Shown: in pieces, positions 24,885 to 35,500 of the stretch
Position numbering within the stretch: the stretch's first letter is position 1
Layout: every line of letters starts with the position of its first letter
DNA from: Acidobacteriota bacterium
Lineage (GTDB): Bacteria; Acidobacteriota; Vicinamibacteria; Vicinamibacterales; SCN-69-37
DNA: 41,368 nucleotides
Direction: 5' to 3'
NCBI GenBank assembly: GCA_009694745.1
Contig: SHUF01000022.1
Location: 1-41,368, forward strand
Notes under the pieces: generated by a model
Seen by the model: the letters and a program-made list of their open reading frames with translations, nothing else
The model's database searches: none
Told to the model about the DNA's origin: nothing
Translations under genes and position numbers: made by a program

Positions 24885-26345
24885 GTGCACTTGTCAGAGC
24901 AGAAAAAAGACGCGTTTGTGACCGAAATAACCCCGCAATCCGAGGACTTCTCACGGTGGTACCTCGATGTGGTGCGCCGCGCCGAGTTGGCCGACTACTC
25001 GCCGGTGAAGGGGTGCATGGTCATTCGTCCGTACGGATACGCCATCTGGGAGAACATCCAGCGGCTGCTCGATGGCCGGTTCAAGGCGACCGGGCATGTG
25101 AACGCCTACTTCCCGCTGTTCATTCCTGAGAGCCTCCTGATGAAGGAGAAGGAGCACGTGGAAGGGTTCGCTCCGCAGGTGGCATGGGTCACGCGTGGCG
25201 GCGATGAAGAACTCGAAGAGCGCCTGATCGTGCGCCCGACATCAGAAGTCATCGTGGGGACGATGTACGCCAAGTGGGTGAAGTCCTGGCGCGATCTGCC
25301 GGTGCTGATCAACCAGTGGGCCAATGTGGTGCGCTGGGAAAAAGTGACGCGGCCGTTTCTGCGCACGACCGAGTTCCTGTGGCAGGAAGGGCATACGGCG
25401 CACGAGACTGCCGACGAGGCAGAAGAGGAGACGTTGAAGATCCTCGCGCTGTACAAGGAGTTCGCCGAGCGTGAGCTGGCGATGCCGGTGGTGGATGGCG
25501 TGAAGAGCGACAGTGAGAAGTTTGCCGGCGCTTCGCATACGTTTTCGATTGAGGCGCTGATGGGCGACGGCCGCGCGCTGCAGGCCGGCACCTCTCACAA
25601 CCTTGGGCAGAACTTCGCCAAGGCGTTCGAGATTCAGTTTCAGGGGCGCGACAAGACGATCCAGCACGCGTGGACGACCTCCTGGGGCGTCTCAACGCGG
25701 CTCATCGGCGCGCTCATCATGACCCATGGCGACGACAGCGGGCTCGTGCTGCCGCCGGCTGTGGCGCCGCATCAAGTGGTGATTGTGCCGATCCCGCGGG
25801 GCAACTGGAAAGAAACCGTGCTGCCGACGTGTGAGGCCATTCGGGATCAACTGACGGCCATCGGCGTGCGCGTGAAGCTGGACGCGACCGAAGAAAATTC
25901 GCCCGGCTGGAAGTACGCCGAGTGGGAGCTGCGCGGCGTCCCGCTGCGTCTTGAAGTGGGGCCCAAGGATATCGAGAAAGGGGCCGTGTTCTCGGCGCGG
26001 CGTGATACGCGCGAGAAGGCCTCCATCCCCATGGCGGAACTCCAGCAGCGCGTGCCTGCGCTGCTGCAGGCCATCCAGGACAACCTCTTCGCGCGGGCGC
26101 TCGAGTTTCGTCAGACGCACACGTCTGAGGCGGCCACGTGGGCCGAGTTCTCGGCAGCCATGGAAGGGCGCCCCGGGTTCGTCATTGCGAGCTGGTGCGG
26201 CAGCGCGGCGTGTGAAACGACCATCAAGGCGGAAACACAAGCCACGCTGCGCAACATCCCCATGGGGTCTCCCCGAGTGGAGGGCCGCTGCGTCAAGTGT
26301 GATGGCCCATCCACCGTGAAGGCCTGGTTCGCGAAAGCGTACTGA
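24885..26345 (+). CDS. proS: Prolyl-tRNA synthetase, eukaryote/archaeal-type (ProS type 3)
   Basis: The class II synthetase charges tRNA-Pro. The short 486-residue form without the bacterial INS editing insertion opens [21 protein letters not shown], typical of the ProS type 3 group found in archaea, eukaryotes and some bacteria. Motif 2 is in [20 protein letters not shown] and motif 3 in [19 protein letters not shown]-terminal zinc-site-like region has C-x4-C in WCGSAACE and CVKC. GTG 24885 has AGGAG seven bases upstream; the later in-frame GTG 24918 has none. It is divergent from aroB. Confidence 0.94.
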   Translation: MHLSEQKKDAFVTEITPQSEDFSRWYLDVVRRAELADYSPVKGCMVIRPYGYAIWENIQRLLDGRFKATGHVNAYFPLFIPESLLMKEKEHVEGFAPQVAWVTRGGDEELEERLIVRPTSEVIVGTMYAKWVKSWRDLPVLINQWANVVRWEKVTRPFLRTTEFLWQEGHTAHETADEAEEETLKILALYKEFAERELAMPVVDGVKSDSEKFAGASHTFSIEALMGDGRALQAGTSHNLGQNFAKAFEIQFQGRDKTIQHAWTTSWGVSTRLIGALIMTHGDDSGLVLPPAVAPHQVVIVPIPRGNWKETVLPTCEAIRDQLTAIGVRVKLDATEENSPGWKYAEWELRGVPLRLEVGPKDIEKGAVFSARRDTREKASIPMAELQQRVPALLQAIQDNLFARALEFRQTHTSEAATWAEFSAAMEGRPGFVIASWCGSAACETTIKAETQATLRNIPMGSPRVEGRCVKCDGPSTVKAWFAKAY

Positions 26346-26346
26346 C

Positions 26347-26841
26347 GTGCGGCATGTCGCATTGCTGCGCGGCATCAATGTGGGCGGCAAGCGGCTGGCG
26401 ATGGCCGATCTGCGGCGCGTGGCCGAGGCGCTCGGCTGGCGCGATGTGGCCACGGTCCTGGCCACCGGCAACCTGATTTTCACCCCGGCGCACCGGACGG
26501 CAGAGCCGGCACAACTATCCGCGCGTCTCGAAAAAGCCCTGCTCGCCGATCTGAGCCTGCAGGTGCGCGTGGTGGTGTTGTCGGCGGCCCAAGTAGAGGC
26601 CGTGACGCGCGAACAACCGTTTGGGTCAAAAGTGGATAACCCCTCACGGCTGCTCGTGTCGGCGTATCTGGATGGCCAGGCTCGCCCCGCCCTGGCTCCT
26701 CTGACAAAAACTGACTGGTCGCCGGGAGCCCTCGCGCTCGGGACGCATGCGGCCTATCTGTGGTGTCCCGATGGCATCCTGGACACCCCGCTCGTCGAAG
26801 CCGTCACACCCGTCCCCCTATCTCTTCGCCCTCGCAACTAG
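26347..26841 (+). CDS. DUF1697 protein, C-terminus shortened
   Basis: The 164-residue protein begins MRHVALLRGINVGGKRLAMA, the diagnostic DUF1697 opening, followed by ATVLATGNLIF and SRLLVSAYL. Family members are usually about 175-185 residues and end with a conserved stretch containing TTRNW. Here that end is missing: after ILDTPLVEAV the protein runs VTPVPLSLRPRN and stops. The last 24 bases overlap the convergent HEAT gene. It begins at GTG 26347, one base after proS stops, so it is probably cotranscribed. Function is unknown; it may be inactive. Stop is TAG. Confidence 0.72.
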   Translation: MRHVALLRGINVGGKRLAMADLRRVAEALGWRDVATVLATGNLIFTPAHRTAEPAQLSARLEKALLADLSLQVRVVVLSAAQVEAVTREQPFGSKVDNPSRLLVSAYLDGQARPALAPLTKTDWSPGALALGTHAAYLWCPDGILDTPLVEAVTPVPLSLRPRN

Positions 26842-27834
26842 CACTCCAGCCGAAGGCCAGCGTTCGAGGATCTGCTTCAGCACGGCGTGACGGCGGGTGA
26901 GCTGTTCGCGCACGACAATCGCACCAAAGGACTCTGCCAGGTGGTCGCGCCACCATCGGTCAGGCGCGGCCGAATCCGCCCACGCCCGTGCCAGCGGCAT
27001 CAGGCACGACGTATCGCCGACCACGGCCGCCGCTGAAAGAAAGCCCACCGGCAGAAGGGTGGTCGCGCTCTCCAGGGCTTCGCGCAGGTCGTACAACGCC
27101 AGGCGGCTCCCGCGGGCCGCCAGATGCTGGTGCAGCACGCCTCGGACGACCGCCCACTGTTCTCGCGCTTCGGCGTCCCGCGCCTGTTCCTGGCGGCTCC
27201 GCACAATTTCCACGGCGCGCTTCAGAGTGGCCAGCGGCGCCCGCTCCCCGTCTTCTTGGGCCACGGCCGCCACCACGGCCGGGTCGGCCGGCAAGCCGCG
27301 CGCCACCAGGACGTCGAGCGGCTCCACTGCGCCTGCCTGACGCCGCGTGACGCGCGCGACCACCTTGGAGGCCGGGTCCTTCGCCAGCGCCTCGTAGATG
27401 GGCTTCAGGAGCTTTTCGGGCTGGCCGTCGAGTGCGGCCAGCGCAGCGAGGCGTACGGCTGTGGATGACCCAGCCGAGAGCGCGGTCGCGGCCAGGCGGT
27501 CGAACGCCCGGGTCCCCCGGGCGTCTTTCTCACGCGCGATCTGTCCGACCACGCCAATGGCTGCGACGGCGATCGCTTCCAATGGCTCCCCGACCGAAGA
27601 CAGGGCCGCTGAGAGCGCGCGGCCATCGCCGATGGCTTCGAGCGCCTCGAATGCCGCCACGCGCGCTTCGACCGGCTGTTGGATGTTGTTCGCCACCGCC
27701 AATAGGGGAGTGGTCGCCCGCTGGCCGATCACCGCCAGGCGCGCCAGTGCCATTTCCCGGCGCTGGCTGTCACCTCCGGTGAGCTCCGCGATCAGGCGGA
27801 TGACGTCGGCGGCCGAGGACTGGCGAATGGACAA
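26818..27834 (-). CDS. HEAT-repeat-like helical protein
   Basis: The 338-residue soluble protein is made of paired helices about 30-40 residues apart, for example REMALARLAVIGQRATTPLL, VEARVAAFEALEAIGDGRAL and AIAVAAIGVVGQIAREKDAR. They look like HEAT repeats in the first 170 residues. The C-terminal half is helical but not recognised. No signal peptide or membrane segment is visible. The start is a TTG at 27834, 13 bases after ompA ends, without a clear ribosome binding site. Such proteins are usually scaffolds; the partner is unknown. Stop is TAG. Confidence 0.72.
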   Translation of the reverse strand: MSIRQSSAADVIRLIAELTGGDSQRREMALARLAVIGQRATTPLLAVANNIQQPVEARVAAFEALEAIGDGRALSAALSSVGEPLEAIAVAAIGVVGQIAREKDARGTRAFDRLAATALSAGSSTAVRLAALAALDGQPEKLLKPIYEALAKDPASKVVARVTRRQAGAVEPLDVLVARGLPADPAVVAAVAQEDGERAPLATLKRAVEIVRSRQEQARDAEAREQWAVVRGVLHQHLAARGSRLALYDLREALESATTLLPVGFLSAAAVVGDTSCLMPLARAWADSAAPDRWWRDHLAESFGAIVVREQLTRRHAVLKQILERWPSAGVLVARAKR

Positions 27835-27847
27835 ATGAGGGGCGTGG

Positions 27848-29644
27848 CTACTGGAGCCGCACCACTAGGGCCGCGCGGCGGTTGAGCCGGCGGGTTTCCT
27901 CGCGGGCGTTGTCAAACTTCGGCCGTTCTTCGCCGTAGCTGACAATCCGGAGGCGGTCCGGGCTCACGCCACGCGAATTCAGGTAGCTGCGCACGGCCGT
28001 CGCGCGGCGTTCACCGAGGGCCAGGTTGTATTCGGAGGTGCCCACGTTGCAGGTATGGCCTTCGATTTCGAGCCGCAGGTTCGGATTCGCCTGCATGGCG
28101 GTGATGGCGTCATCGAGGATCTTCAGGGCGTCGGCCCGCAGCGAGAACTGATCGAATTCGAAGTGGACGTCCTCGAACACGAAGTCCTTGACCGCCGGCT
28201 GCACCACCTGGAGTGTCACCGAGGCTGACGCTGTGGCGCCCCGGCTGTCGGTGACCGTGATGGTCACCGGCACGGGGCCGACCACCATGGGCGCCGTCCA
28301 GGGCGACTGGCGATTGGTGGGCGTCGAGAACGTCCCGGCGTTGGTTGTCCAGCGGTACGTCAGGGCATCGCCATCCGGATCCTGCGCGTCGGCTGACACG
28401 GTCGAGACCTTGCCCACTTCCACCATGCAGGGGTTGCAGGCCGCGGTCACGGTCGGGGGCCGGTTGGCTGGCGGCACCCTCGCGGCCGCTGCGGCAGCCG
28501 CGGCGGCCGCGGTTGCGGCGGCGGCATCTGCGGCCCGGCGGGCGGCATCTTCTGCCGCGCGCGCTGCGGCCGCTGCGGCCACTTCATCACGCGCACCTGG
28601 GTGGTAACCGATGCGGAACTGAATGCCAACGGCGTCGCCGAAGTTGTCGCCAAAGCCGGAGCACGTCAGTGAGGCGATGGGGCACTTCGCATTGCTGCGC
28701 GCGTCGGTCGTACCCGACCAGTTCAGGCCACCGCCGATAAAGAAGCCCGAGGACGCCTGCCAGGTGACGCCGACCGCGGCGAACACCGGCGTGGCAAGGC
28801 TGGTGGACGTGGGCGCGACAGAACCGTCAACACCGGTGAAGTTGGCAGGCGCGAGCACCACGTTGTCGAGGTACTTCTCGCCGGTGAGTTCTGCGGTGAA
28901 GCGCAGTCGTGCATTCGCAGGGAAGCCGACGCCCAAACCCCAGCGGATGCCATTGGTGAGGTCGAAGCCGGCGGGGTCACCGCGGAAGGTCGCGCCGCCA
29001 AATGCCGAGAGTTCGATCACGCGGAACTGCTTGCTGAGGATGCCGTCAATGGTGAAGTCGGATTCGCCAGTGGACGAGCCCAATTCGTCATCGCCAGTGG
29101 CTAGCTTCGCGGCGCCACGCACGGCGAAACCCAGGGCGGCGCGGTCGCTCTGCGAGATGATGGCGATTTTGGCGCCCACGCGCAGGTCGCCGGGCCTGTT
29201 CCCAATCCACCCCTGTCGCACCAGCGGATACTCATTCACCACCCCGCCGCCCGCGCCAGACGGCGAACCTGCTGGGCTGATGAAGAACATGGGCCGCGTG
29301 TCGCGGTCAATGCGCGTGACGGCGGTGTAACTGCCGAACACTTCAGCACGGTTGCCCAGGCCCACCGCAAAGGACGCCGGGAAGTTGGAGGTGTCGGTAA
29401 AACCCTGACCGTAGTCGGCGTTTTCGCGGTAGAAGCTGACGGACCACTTCTTGTGCGGTAGCACCTGGGCGGTCGGGACAAACCAGAGTCCGGTGTCGCC
29501 GCTCACGCTGACCGTGGCCATCCGCGTTTCCGCCTGGGTGGCCGGCTGTGACTGGGGGGGCGTGGTCTGTCCTGAGGCCGGGATGGCCGTCGCCAGCATT
29601 GCCCCCATGACGCTTACTCCCAAGAGTCGCTTCATCGTCGTCAT
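27848..29644 (-). CDS. OmpA-family outer membrane protein with PKD-like domain
   Basis: The 598-residue exported protein has a signal peptide (LLGVSVMGAMLATAIPASGQ). A beta-barrel-like region (about 45-385) is followed by an alanine-rich helical linker (390-425) dominated by AAA runs. A PKD/Ig-like domain (about 430-515) contains DPDGDALTYRW. The C-terminal OmpA peptidoglycan-binding domain has LEIEGHTCNVGTSEYNLALG and ERRATAVRSYLNSRGVSPDR. It likely tethers the outer membrane to peptidoglycan. ATG 29644 was chosen for the AGGGA eight bases upstream. Stop is TAG. Confidence 0.88.
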   Translation of the reverse strand: MTTMKRLLGVSVMGAMLATAIPASGQTTPPQSQPATQAETRMATVSVSGDTGLWFVPTAQVLPHKKWSVSFYRENADYGQGFTDTSNFPASFAVGLGNRAEVFGSYTAVTRIDRDTRPMFFISPAGSPSGAGGGVVNEYPLVRQGWIGNRPGDLRVGAKIAIISQSDRAALGFAVRGAAKLATGDDELGSSTGESDFTIDGILSKQFRVIELSAFGGATFRGDPAGFDLTNGIRWGLGVGFPANARLRFTAELTGEKYLDNVVLAPANFTGVDGSVAPTSTSLATPVFAAVGVTWQASSGFFIGGGLNWSGTTDARSNAKCPIASLTCSGFGDNFGDAVGIQFRIGYHPGARDEVAAAAAARAAEDAARRAADAAAATAAAAAAAAAARVPPANRPPTVTAACNPCMVEVGKVSTVSADAQDPDGDALTYRWTTNAGTFSTPTNRQSPWTAPMVVGPVPVTITVTDSRGATASASVTLQVVQPAVKDFVFEDVHFEFDQFSLRADALKILDDAITAMQANPNLRLEIEGHTCNVGTSEYNLALGERRATAVRSYLNSRGVSPDRLRIVSYGEERPKFDNAREETRRLNRRAALVVRLQ

Positions 29645-29706
29645 TTTTTCTGTCCCTGAATCAAGAAAGACGGTCCCTGTCTGGACCCGGCCCATAATCC
29701 TCAATA

Positions 29707-29734
29707 ATGGTACACCCGAACACGTCCAAGTCAA
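29707..29734 (-). promoter_or_regulatory. Possible sigma-70 promoter of the ompA-like gene
   Basis: On the minus strand TTGACT, 16 bases, then TACCAT resembles a -35/-10 pair, about 60 bases upstream of the OmpA start. The -35 box is good and the -10 box fair. Confidence 0.4.
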
Positions 29735-29803
29735 TGAGTTCAGGCCGGTTCCGGGTCGCTGCGGTATACTGACAGTTCATCGGTTCCCAGGGAGGCAACG
29801 CTC

Positions 29804-30106
29804 ATGTTTGGCTCGATCGGCATGCCCGAACTCATCATCATTTTCACCGTGGCACTGATCGTGTTCGGCCCCCGCAAATTACCTGAGCTTGGCCGTTCGC
29901 TTGGCAAGAGCCTGCAGGAGTTCAAGCGCGCGTCGAACGAACTGAAGCACACGCTGGACGAGGAAATCTCGCTGGAAGATCGGCAGCGCTCCGCGCAGAA
30001 GCCTGCCACCGTGGCCCCCCTCGAGGCACCGTCTGAGACCGATCCGGCGACGATCGGATCGCCCACCGACCCCGAGACGATCGCTCGCGGCCAGCAGCAC
30101 AGCTAA
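29804..30106 (+). CDS. tatA: Sec-independent translocase protein TatA/E
   Basis: TatA forms the size-fitting translocation pore of the twin-arginine pathway. The 100-residue protein has one N-terminal membrane helix (MPELIIIFTVALIVFG), the hinge FGPRKLPELGRSLGKSLQEF with the amphipathic helix, and an acidic, unstructured tail. GGGAGG lies upstream of the ATG. tatC follows directly: tatA stops at TAA 30106 and tatC begins at the next base. No tatB is seen here, as in minimal TatAC systems. Confidence 0.94.
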   Translation: MFGSIGMPELIIIFTVALIVFGPRKLPELGRSLGKSLQEFKRASNELKHTLDEEISLEDRQRSAQKPATVAPLEAPSETDPATIGSPTDPETIARGQQHS

Positions 30107-30871
30107 GTGGAGGAAGACGACCTCGCGCCGGGCGCGCCCGGCCGCATGAGCTTTCTCGATCACCTCGACGAGCTGCGCCGCCGGATTCTTTACGCCGTCT
30201 ACTCCGTGCTCGTTGCCGGGATCGTCGCATTCGCGTTCATCGATCACATTCTGGAAGAAGTGACCCGGCCGATGCTCGCCGTGTTACCCAGTGGCACTCT
30301 GCTGGGCACCGAGGCGCTCGACCCGATCATGATCTACTTCAAGGCCGGGCTTCTGGTGGCCGTGATCATTGCGTCGCCGCTGATCCTCCTTCAGATCTGG
30401 TACTTCATCGCGCCGGGTTTGTATTCCAAGGAAAAACGGCTGGCCGTGCCGTTCGTCTTCACGTCCACGGCCCTGTTCCTGACCGGCGCCTACTTTGGAC
30501 ACGCCATCGCGTTCCGAGTGACTTGGGAGTTTCTCGCCAAGTTCAACCCGTCGTTCCTGGCCTGGACGCCCACCTGGACGTCGGCGTTTTCGCTCTATCT
30601 GCGGATGGTCCTCGGCCTTGGCCTGATCTTCCAGATGCCGGTCGTCATCTTCGTGCTCGCGCGATTCGGGATCGTCTCGGCGAAGTTCCTGATCAAGAAC
30701 TTCAAGTATGCCGTCCTGATCATCTTCATCGTGGCGGCCGTGGCCAGTCCCGGACAGGACCCGGCCAGCCAGATGCTGTTTGCCGCGCCGATGCTGGTGC
30801 TCTACGTGATCAGCATCGGGGTGGCGTGGCTCTTCGGCAAGAAAAAACCCGCAGAAACGGCCGAGCCGTAA
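30107..30871 (+). CDS. tatC: Sec-independent translocase protein TatC
   Basis: TatC is the six-helix inner-membrane receptor for twin-arginine signal peptides. The 254-residue product has the conserved cytoplasmic N-terminus MSFLDHLDELRRRILYAVYS and the loop IWYFIAPGLYSKEKRLAVPF. In the later conserved segment it reads LIFQMPVVIF where E. coli has FEVP, so Gln replaces the intramembrane Glu. The start is GTG 30107 with GGAGGA overlapping the start region. It is coupled to tatA and followed after 32 bases by the S41 protease gene. Confidence 0.94.
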   Translation: MEEDDLAPGAPGRMSFLDHLDELRRRILYAVYSVLVAGIVAFAFIDHILEEVTRPMLAVLPSGTLLGTEALDPIMIYFKAGLLVAVIIASPLILLQIWYFIAPGLYSKEKRLAVPFVFTSTALFLTGAYFGHAIAFRVTWEFLAKFNPSFLAWTPTWTSAFSLYLRMVLGLGLIFQMPVVIFVLARFGIVSAKFLIKNFKYAVLIIFIVAAVASPGQDPASQMLFAAPMLVLYVISIGVAWLFGKKKPAETAEP

Positions 30872-30903
30872 CCTCCGTCCCTCTGCTACCATTGCCTTTA
30901 TCT

Positions 30904-32532
30904 ATGCGAAATTCAGGCGTGCCTGCGGCAGCAGTGGTGGTGGTGATCGCGGCGGTGGCTGGCGGCCTGCTCGGCAGTAGTGTAGGCGCGCGTGGCGCCG
31001 GCGCCAACGCCGACCGCGTGACTGAGCGCTACCGCATGTTCTCGGCCGCGCTCGCGGCGGTCGAACGTGACTTCGTCGTCGAAACGGCGGCGGACGACCT
31101 CGTCTACGGTGCAATCGACGGGATGCTGCGGACGCTGGATCCGCATTCCAGTTTTCTCGAACCCCAGGCGTACGCCCGGATGCGCGAGCGACAGGAAGGC
31201 GTCTACTACGGCCTCGGCCTCAGCATCGTCGTGGTGAACGACGACATCACCGTGACCAACCTGTTTGAGGGCACGCCGGCCTACCGCGCGGGCATCCGGC
31301 GCGGCGATGTGATCGCGATCATCAAGGGTAAGAGTGCCAAGGGCTGGACCAGCGAGCAGGCGGTGAAAGAGCTGCGAGGCGCCAAGGGCACCTCGGTGGA
31401 CATTTCCATCCGCCGGCTCGATCAACTGATTCCCCTGTCCGTTGGACGCGACGAGATCAACATCACCACGGTGCGCACGGCGTTCATGATTGCGCCGGGC
31501 ACGGGCTACATCCGCCTGCAGGATTTTTCGGAGACCACTGATCGCGAACTGGGCGCCGCGCTGACCAAGCTGCGTGGAGAAGGCCTGCAGCGTCTGATGC
31601 TGGACTTGCGCGACAATCCCGGCGGGCCGCTCGACCAGGCGATCGCCGTGTCCAACCGGTTCCTGAAACGCGGGCAGATGATCGTGTATACCCGCGGCCG
31701 CGTGCAGAATTCGGATGAGGACTACCTGGCCCTGGAGCAGGGCGACACAACCACGCCGCTGGTGGTGCTCGTGAATCGCAGCAGCGCCAGTGCCTCTGAG
31801 ATTGTGGCGGGCGCGATGCAGGATCACGACCGCGCGCTGGTGGTGGGTGAGGCGACGTTTGGCAAAGCGCTGGTCCAATCGGTGTTCCGGATCAGCAACG
31901 GCGCCGGGCTCGCGCTGACCACCGGCCGGTACTACACGCCGAGCGGCCGCATGATTCAGCGCCCCTGGGACGGCACGTTCGACGAATACCTGAACTACTC
32001 CCAGCGCGATCAGGCGGAGACGCGCGAACACGCGGCCGGCGAGCTGAAGTACACGGACGCAGGCCGCAAGGTGTACGGCGGCGGCGGTATTGAGCCGGAT
32101 CACTTCAAGCCCGGACCAGTCGAGGGCTTCAATCCCAGCCGGTTCTCGCGAATGTTGCTGGCGCGCGGGTTCTTCGTCGGATTTGCCGAGTCGTTCACCG
32201 GCGAGGGCGACACACGCCCGGCGGCGGCCCCCGCGGCCAAACACAAGGTGGCCCGCGGATTTGTCGTGACGCCCGCCATCCTTGCGGAATTTGCCGACTA
32301 CGTGGCCGCCCAGCGCGTGAAGGTGGATACGGCCGCGCTCGAGGCCGATGCCGCGTTCATCAGCGCGATGATTCACTACGACGTGGACCTCGATCTCTTC
32401 GGCGTCGAGGAAGCGCGTCGCAATCTCTCCAAAGTCGATCCCCAGGCGCAGTTCGCGCTGACGTTCTTCGACGAAGCACACCGCCTGATCGCCTCCGGCG
32501 CCAGGACTGCAAAGGCCGGGAAGACCCCCTAA
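30904..32532 (+). CDS. S41 carboxy-terminal processing protease
   Basis: This is a periplasmic serine protease of the CtpA/Tsp family, which trims or degrades proteins from their C-termini. The 542-residue product has an N-terminal anchor or signal (AAAVVVVIAAVAGGLLGSSV). The PDZ domain (about 100-175) contains GIRRGDVIAII. In the protease core the Ser is near 298 in SSASASEIVAGA and the Lys near 321 in TFGKALVQ. A C-terminal helical extension of about 150 residues follows the core. ATG 30904 is favoured because it leads straight into the anchor. It ends three bases before smc. Confidence 0.9.
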   Translation: MRNSGVPAAAVVVVIAAVAGGLLGSSVGARGAGANADRVTERYRMFSAALAAVERDFVVETAADDLVYGAIDGMLRTLDPHSSFLEPQAYARMRERQEGVYYGLGLSIVVVNDDITVTNLFEGTPAYRAGIRRGDVIAIIKGKSAKGWTSEQAVKELRGAKGTSVDISIRRLDQLIPLSVGRDEINITTVRTAFMIAPGTGYIRLQDFSETTDRELGAALTKLRGEGLQRLMLDLRDNPGGPLDQAIAVSNRFLKRGQMIVYTRGRVQNSDEDYLALEQGDTTTPLVVLVNRSSASASEIVAGAMQDHDRALVVGEATFGKALVQSVFRISNGAGLALTTGRYYTPSGRMIQRPWDGTFDEYLNYSQRDQAETREHAAGELKYTDAGRKVYGGGGIEPDHFKPGPVEGFNPSRFSRMLLARGFFVGFAESFTGEGDTRPAAAPAAKHKVARGFVVTPAILAEFADYVAAQRVKVDTAALEADAAFISAMIHYDVDLDLFGVEEARRNLSKVDPQAQFALTFFDEAHRLIASGARTAKAGKTP

Positions 32533-32535
32533 CAC

Positions 32536-35500
32536 ATGCGTTTGTCGCGACTGCACATTCACGGATTCAAGAGTTTTGCCGATCGTGCCGAGCTGTCATT
32601 TGACGATGGCGTCACCGCCATTGTCGGCCCGAACGGTTGCGGGAAGAGCAATGTCGTAGACGCCATCACGTGGGTCCTGGGCGAACAAAGCGCCAAGAGC
32701 CTGCGTGGTGAGCGCATGGAAGATATCATGTTCAGCGGCAGCGATAGTCGAAAGCCGACCGCGTCCGCTGAAGTGCGCCTGCGCCTGGCCAACGTCGCGC
32801 AGGCGGCGATGCTCACGTCCACAGAAGTCGGCGGCGCCGGCATGATGGATCCTGCCCTTGGCCAGAACGGCCAATTGCCGCTCGTGACGCGCGACGTCGA
32901 AATCGGCCGCCGCCTGTACCGCTCTGGCGAAAGTGAATACCTCATTGACGGGGAGGTGTGCCGTCTGCGTGATGTGCACGACCTATTGATGGACTCGGGC
33001 CTTGGCATCAAGGCCTATGCCGTGATCGAGCAGGGCAAGATTGGGCAGATTCTGTCGGCACGTCCGGCCGAACGCCGGGCCCTGATTGAAGAGGCGGCCG
33101 GCGTGACCAAGTACAAGTCGCGCCGGCGTTCCGCCGAACTCAAACTCGACGCCGCCCGCCAGAACCTGATGCGGGTGGACGACATCATTTTCGAAGTCGA
33201 AAAACAGCGCGGCGCGTTGAAGCGGCAGGCGGCCCGGGCCCGCCGGTACAAGCGCCTGCGGGAAGAATTGCGGCGCTGGGAGCAGGTGCAGTTCGCGCAC
33301 CGGCAGGCGACGCTGGCGCGCGAAATCGCTGCCGCCGAAACGCGCCTGTTGGACGCGCGCACGCGAGAAACGTCGGCGGCCGCCCGCGTGGCGGAACTCG
33401 AATCCGGGCTCGAAGCTCTGAGGCTTGAACTCACAGTTGCCGAGCAGCGCGCCACCGAGACACGCGAGCAGGCGCATCAGCGCGAACTCGAGATCGGCCG
33501 TTGCCAGCAACAGGTCACGTTTGAAAAGCAGCAGGTGGAGGACCTCGGGCATCGCCTGACGCAGTTCGACGCGGAAGTGCGCGACCTTGATGCGCGCCGC
33601 AGCCCGGCGCACGCCGCCTTCGAGGCGCAGAAGACCGTCATCGACCGCGCGCGTGTGTCGCTGCAGGAGGCCCAGGGCACCGTGTCCGCCTGCGAGCAGG
33701 AGTACCAGCGAGCGCTCACCACCGTGCAGGGGGTGGAACACGATGCGGACCAGACGCGCGCGGCCGTCATGGCCGCCGCGACCACACTCACCGCGTTGCG
33801 CCAGGCGCGTGACAACGCCACGGCCGCTCGCGACCGCATCGCGCAGGACCGCAGCCGTTTCGAAGTGGAACTGCGCGACCTGCAGCAGGAGCTTGACCGC
33901 GCCACTCGTGATCGATCCGACGGCGACGCCGCGCTCGCGGAAGCGCGCAGCGCGTCCGAACGCGCGCTTCAGGCACGCACCGCGGCCGAGGCCGCGCTGG
34001 CAGACGCCCGCGGTGAGCGCGACCGCCTCTCACAGGTCCTGAGCTCCGCGCATCGCGAACTGGCGGGACTCGAAGCCCGCCTGCGTTCGATCAGCGAGGT
34101 GGACCGCCAGCGCACGACGTTTAGTGACGCGGCCCGTTTCCTCCTCGCCGAAGCGCCCGAGACCGTGGGACAACACGGCGCGTTTGCCGATCACCTTCGC
34201 GTCGAGCCATCGTTTGAGCGCGCCGTTGACGCGCTTCTTGGCGATCTGCTTCAGCACGTGGTTGTGGATCGAGCCGAGCAGGTCAACCAGGCGCTGGCCC
34301 ACCTTGAAGAGCGGCGTGCCGGCCGCTGCGGTTTCCTCGTGCTTGACGACGCCAGAGCCGTTGCACCGAGGGTGTCGCCGGTTCTTCCGCCAGGCGCTCG
34401 CGCGTTGCGCGACGTTGTGCACGCCACGGGGGCGTACGGCGGACTCATCGCGCGTGCCATTCCGGATGCGTTCGTCGTAGAGACATTTGCCCAGGCTCAG
34501 GCCCTCGCGCTCGCCACCGACTTGCCCGTCGCTACCGTAGGTGGAGATGTCTGTCGCGGGTCAGGCCTCGTCGAAGGCGGCGCCACAGGTGGTGCCCTGG
34601 GTATCCTCGAAATTCGCGCAGAGGCCCAGGCGCTGCGCACGCAGGTATCCGACGTCGAAGCGATCGCGCACCAGTGCGCCAACGACGTGACGGCGTCTGA
34701 GCTCGACATCTACAACAGCGAGGCCGAGGTCGCGTCCACGCAGGCGGCTCTGCACGATCTTGAAAAGACCATCGTGTCTCACGAGGGTCGCTTGGCGCGC
34801 GCCGTGGACGAAGTCACGCGCGTCTCGAAGCGCATTGAACTGGTGACTACTGAGCGCCGCCGCAGTGAAGAAGACGAGCAGGCGGCTGAAAGCCGACGCG
34901 AGGCTTCCGCACTCGCGATTGTGGCCCACGAGTCCGGCCAACTGCAGGCCGAGCAGTCCATCGGTTCCGTCATGGCGCGCCTGGAGGCTGCCCGCGCGGA
35001 TGCCGAAGGGCACATCCGGCGCGTCAGCCAGGCCAGGGCCGAGCAGTCCACCATCACCGAGCGCGTGCAGTCGCTTGAGGTGGAAGGCCGCCGCCTGAAA
35101 GAGGCCGCCGCCGAACTCGAGGCGCGCCTCACCGCCCGGCGCGACGAACTGGAGCGTACGACCGCGCGCCGCGAACAACTGCGCGCGTCCGTCGTCGACA
35201 TCGAGCGGTCCCTCGACGAGCACGTGCACGCGCTTGAGGCTCTGCGCAACGACATGCGACGGCTCGACGAACAGGTCACGGGTTTCCGCGGCCGTTTTGG
35301 TGACAAAGAACACGACATTCGCACAGGGCGGCACGCCCTTGAAGCCGTGCGCACGGAGGTCATGCAGTCGGAGGTGGCCCGTGCCACCGCCCACGCCGAT
35401 CTCACGCACCTCGCGGCCGCCTGTCTCGAGGCCGTCAACCTCCCACTGGCGGACGTCGTGGCCGAAGTCGCGCGCATGGAGCGCGATGGAGAACTTGCGG

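Noticed and set aside
30913..32562. A 549-codon open frame antisense to the S41 protease gene
   Set aside because: The plus-strand frame has clear PDZ and catalytic motifs. The antisense frame is an effect of high third-position GC and shows no family motif.
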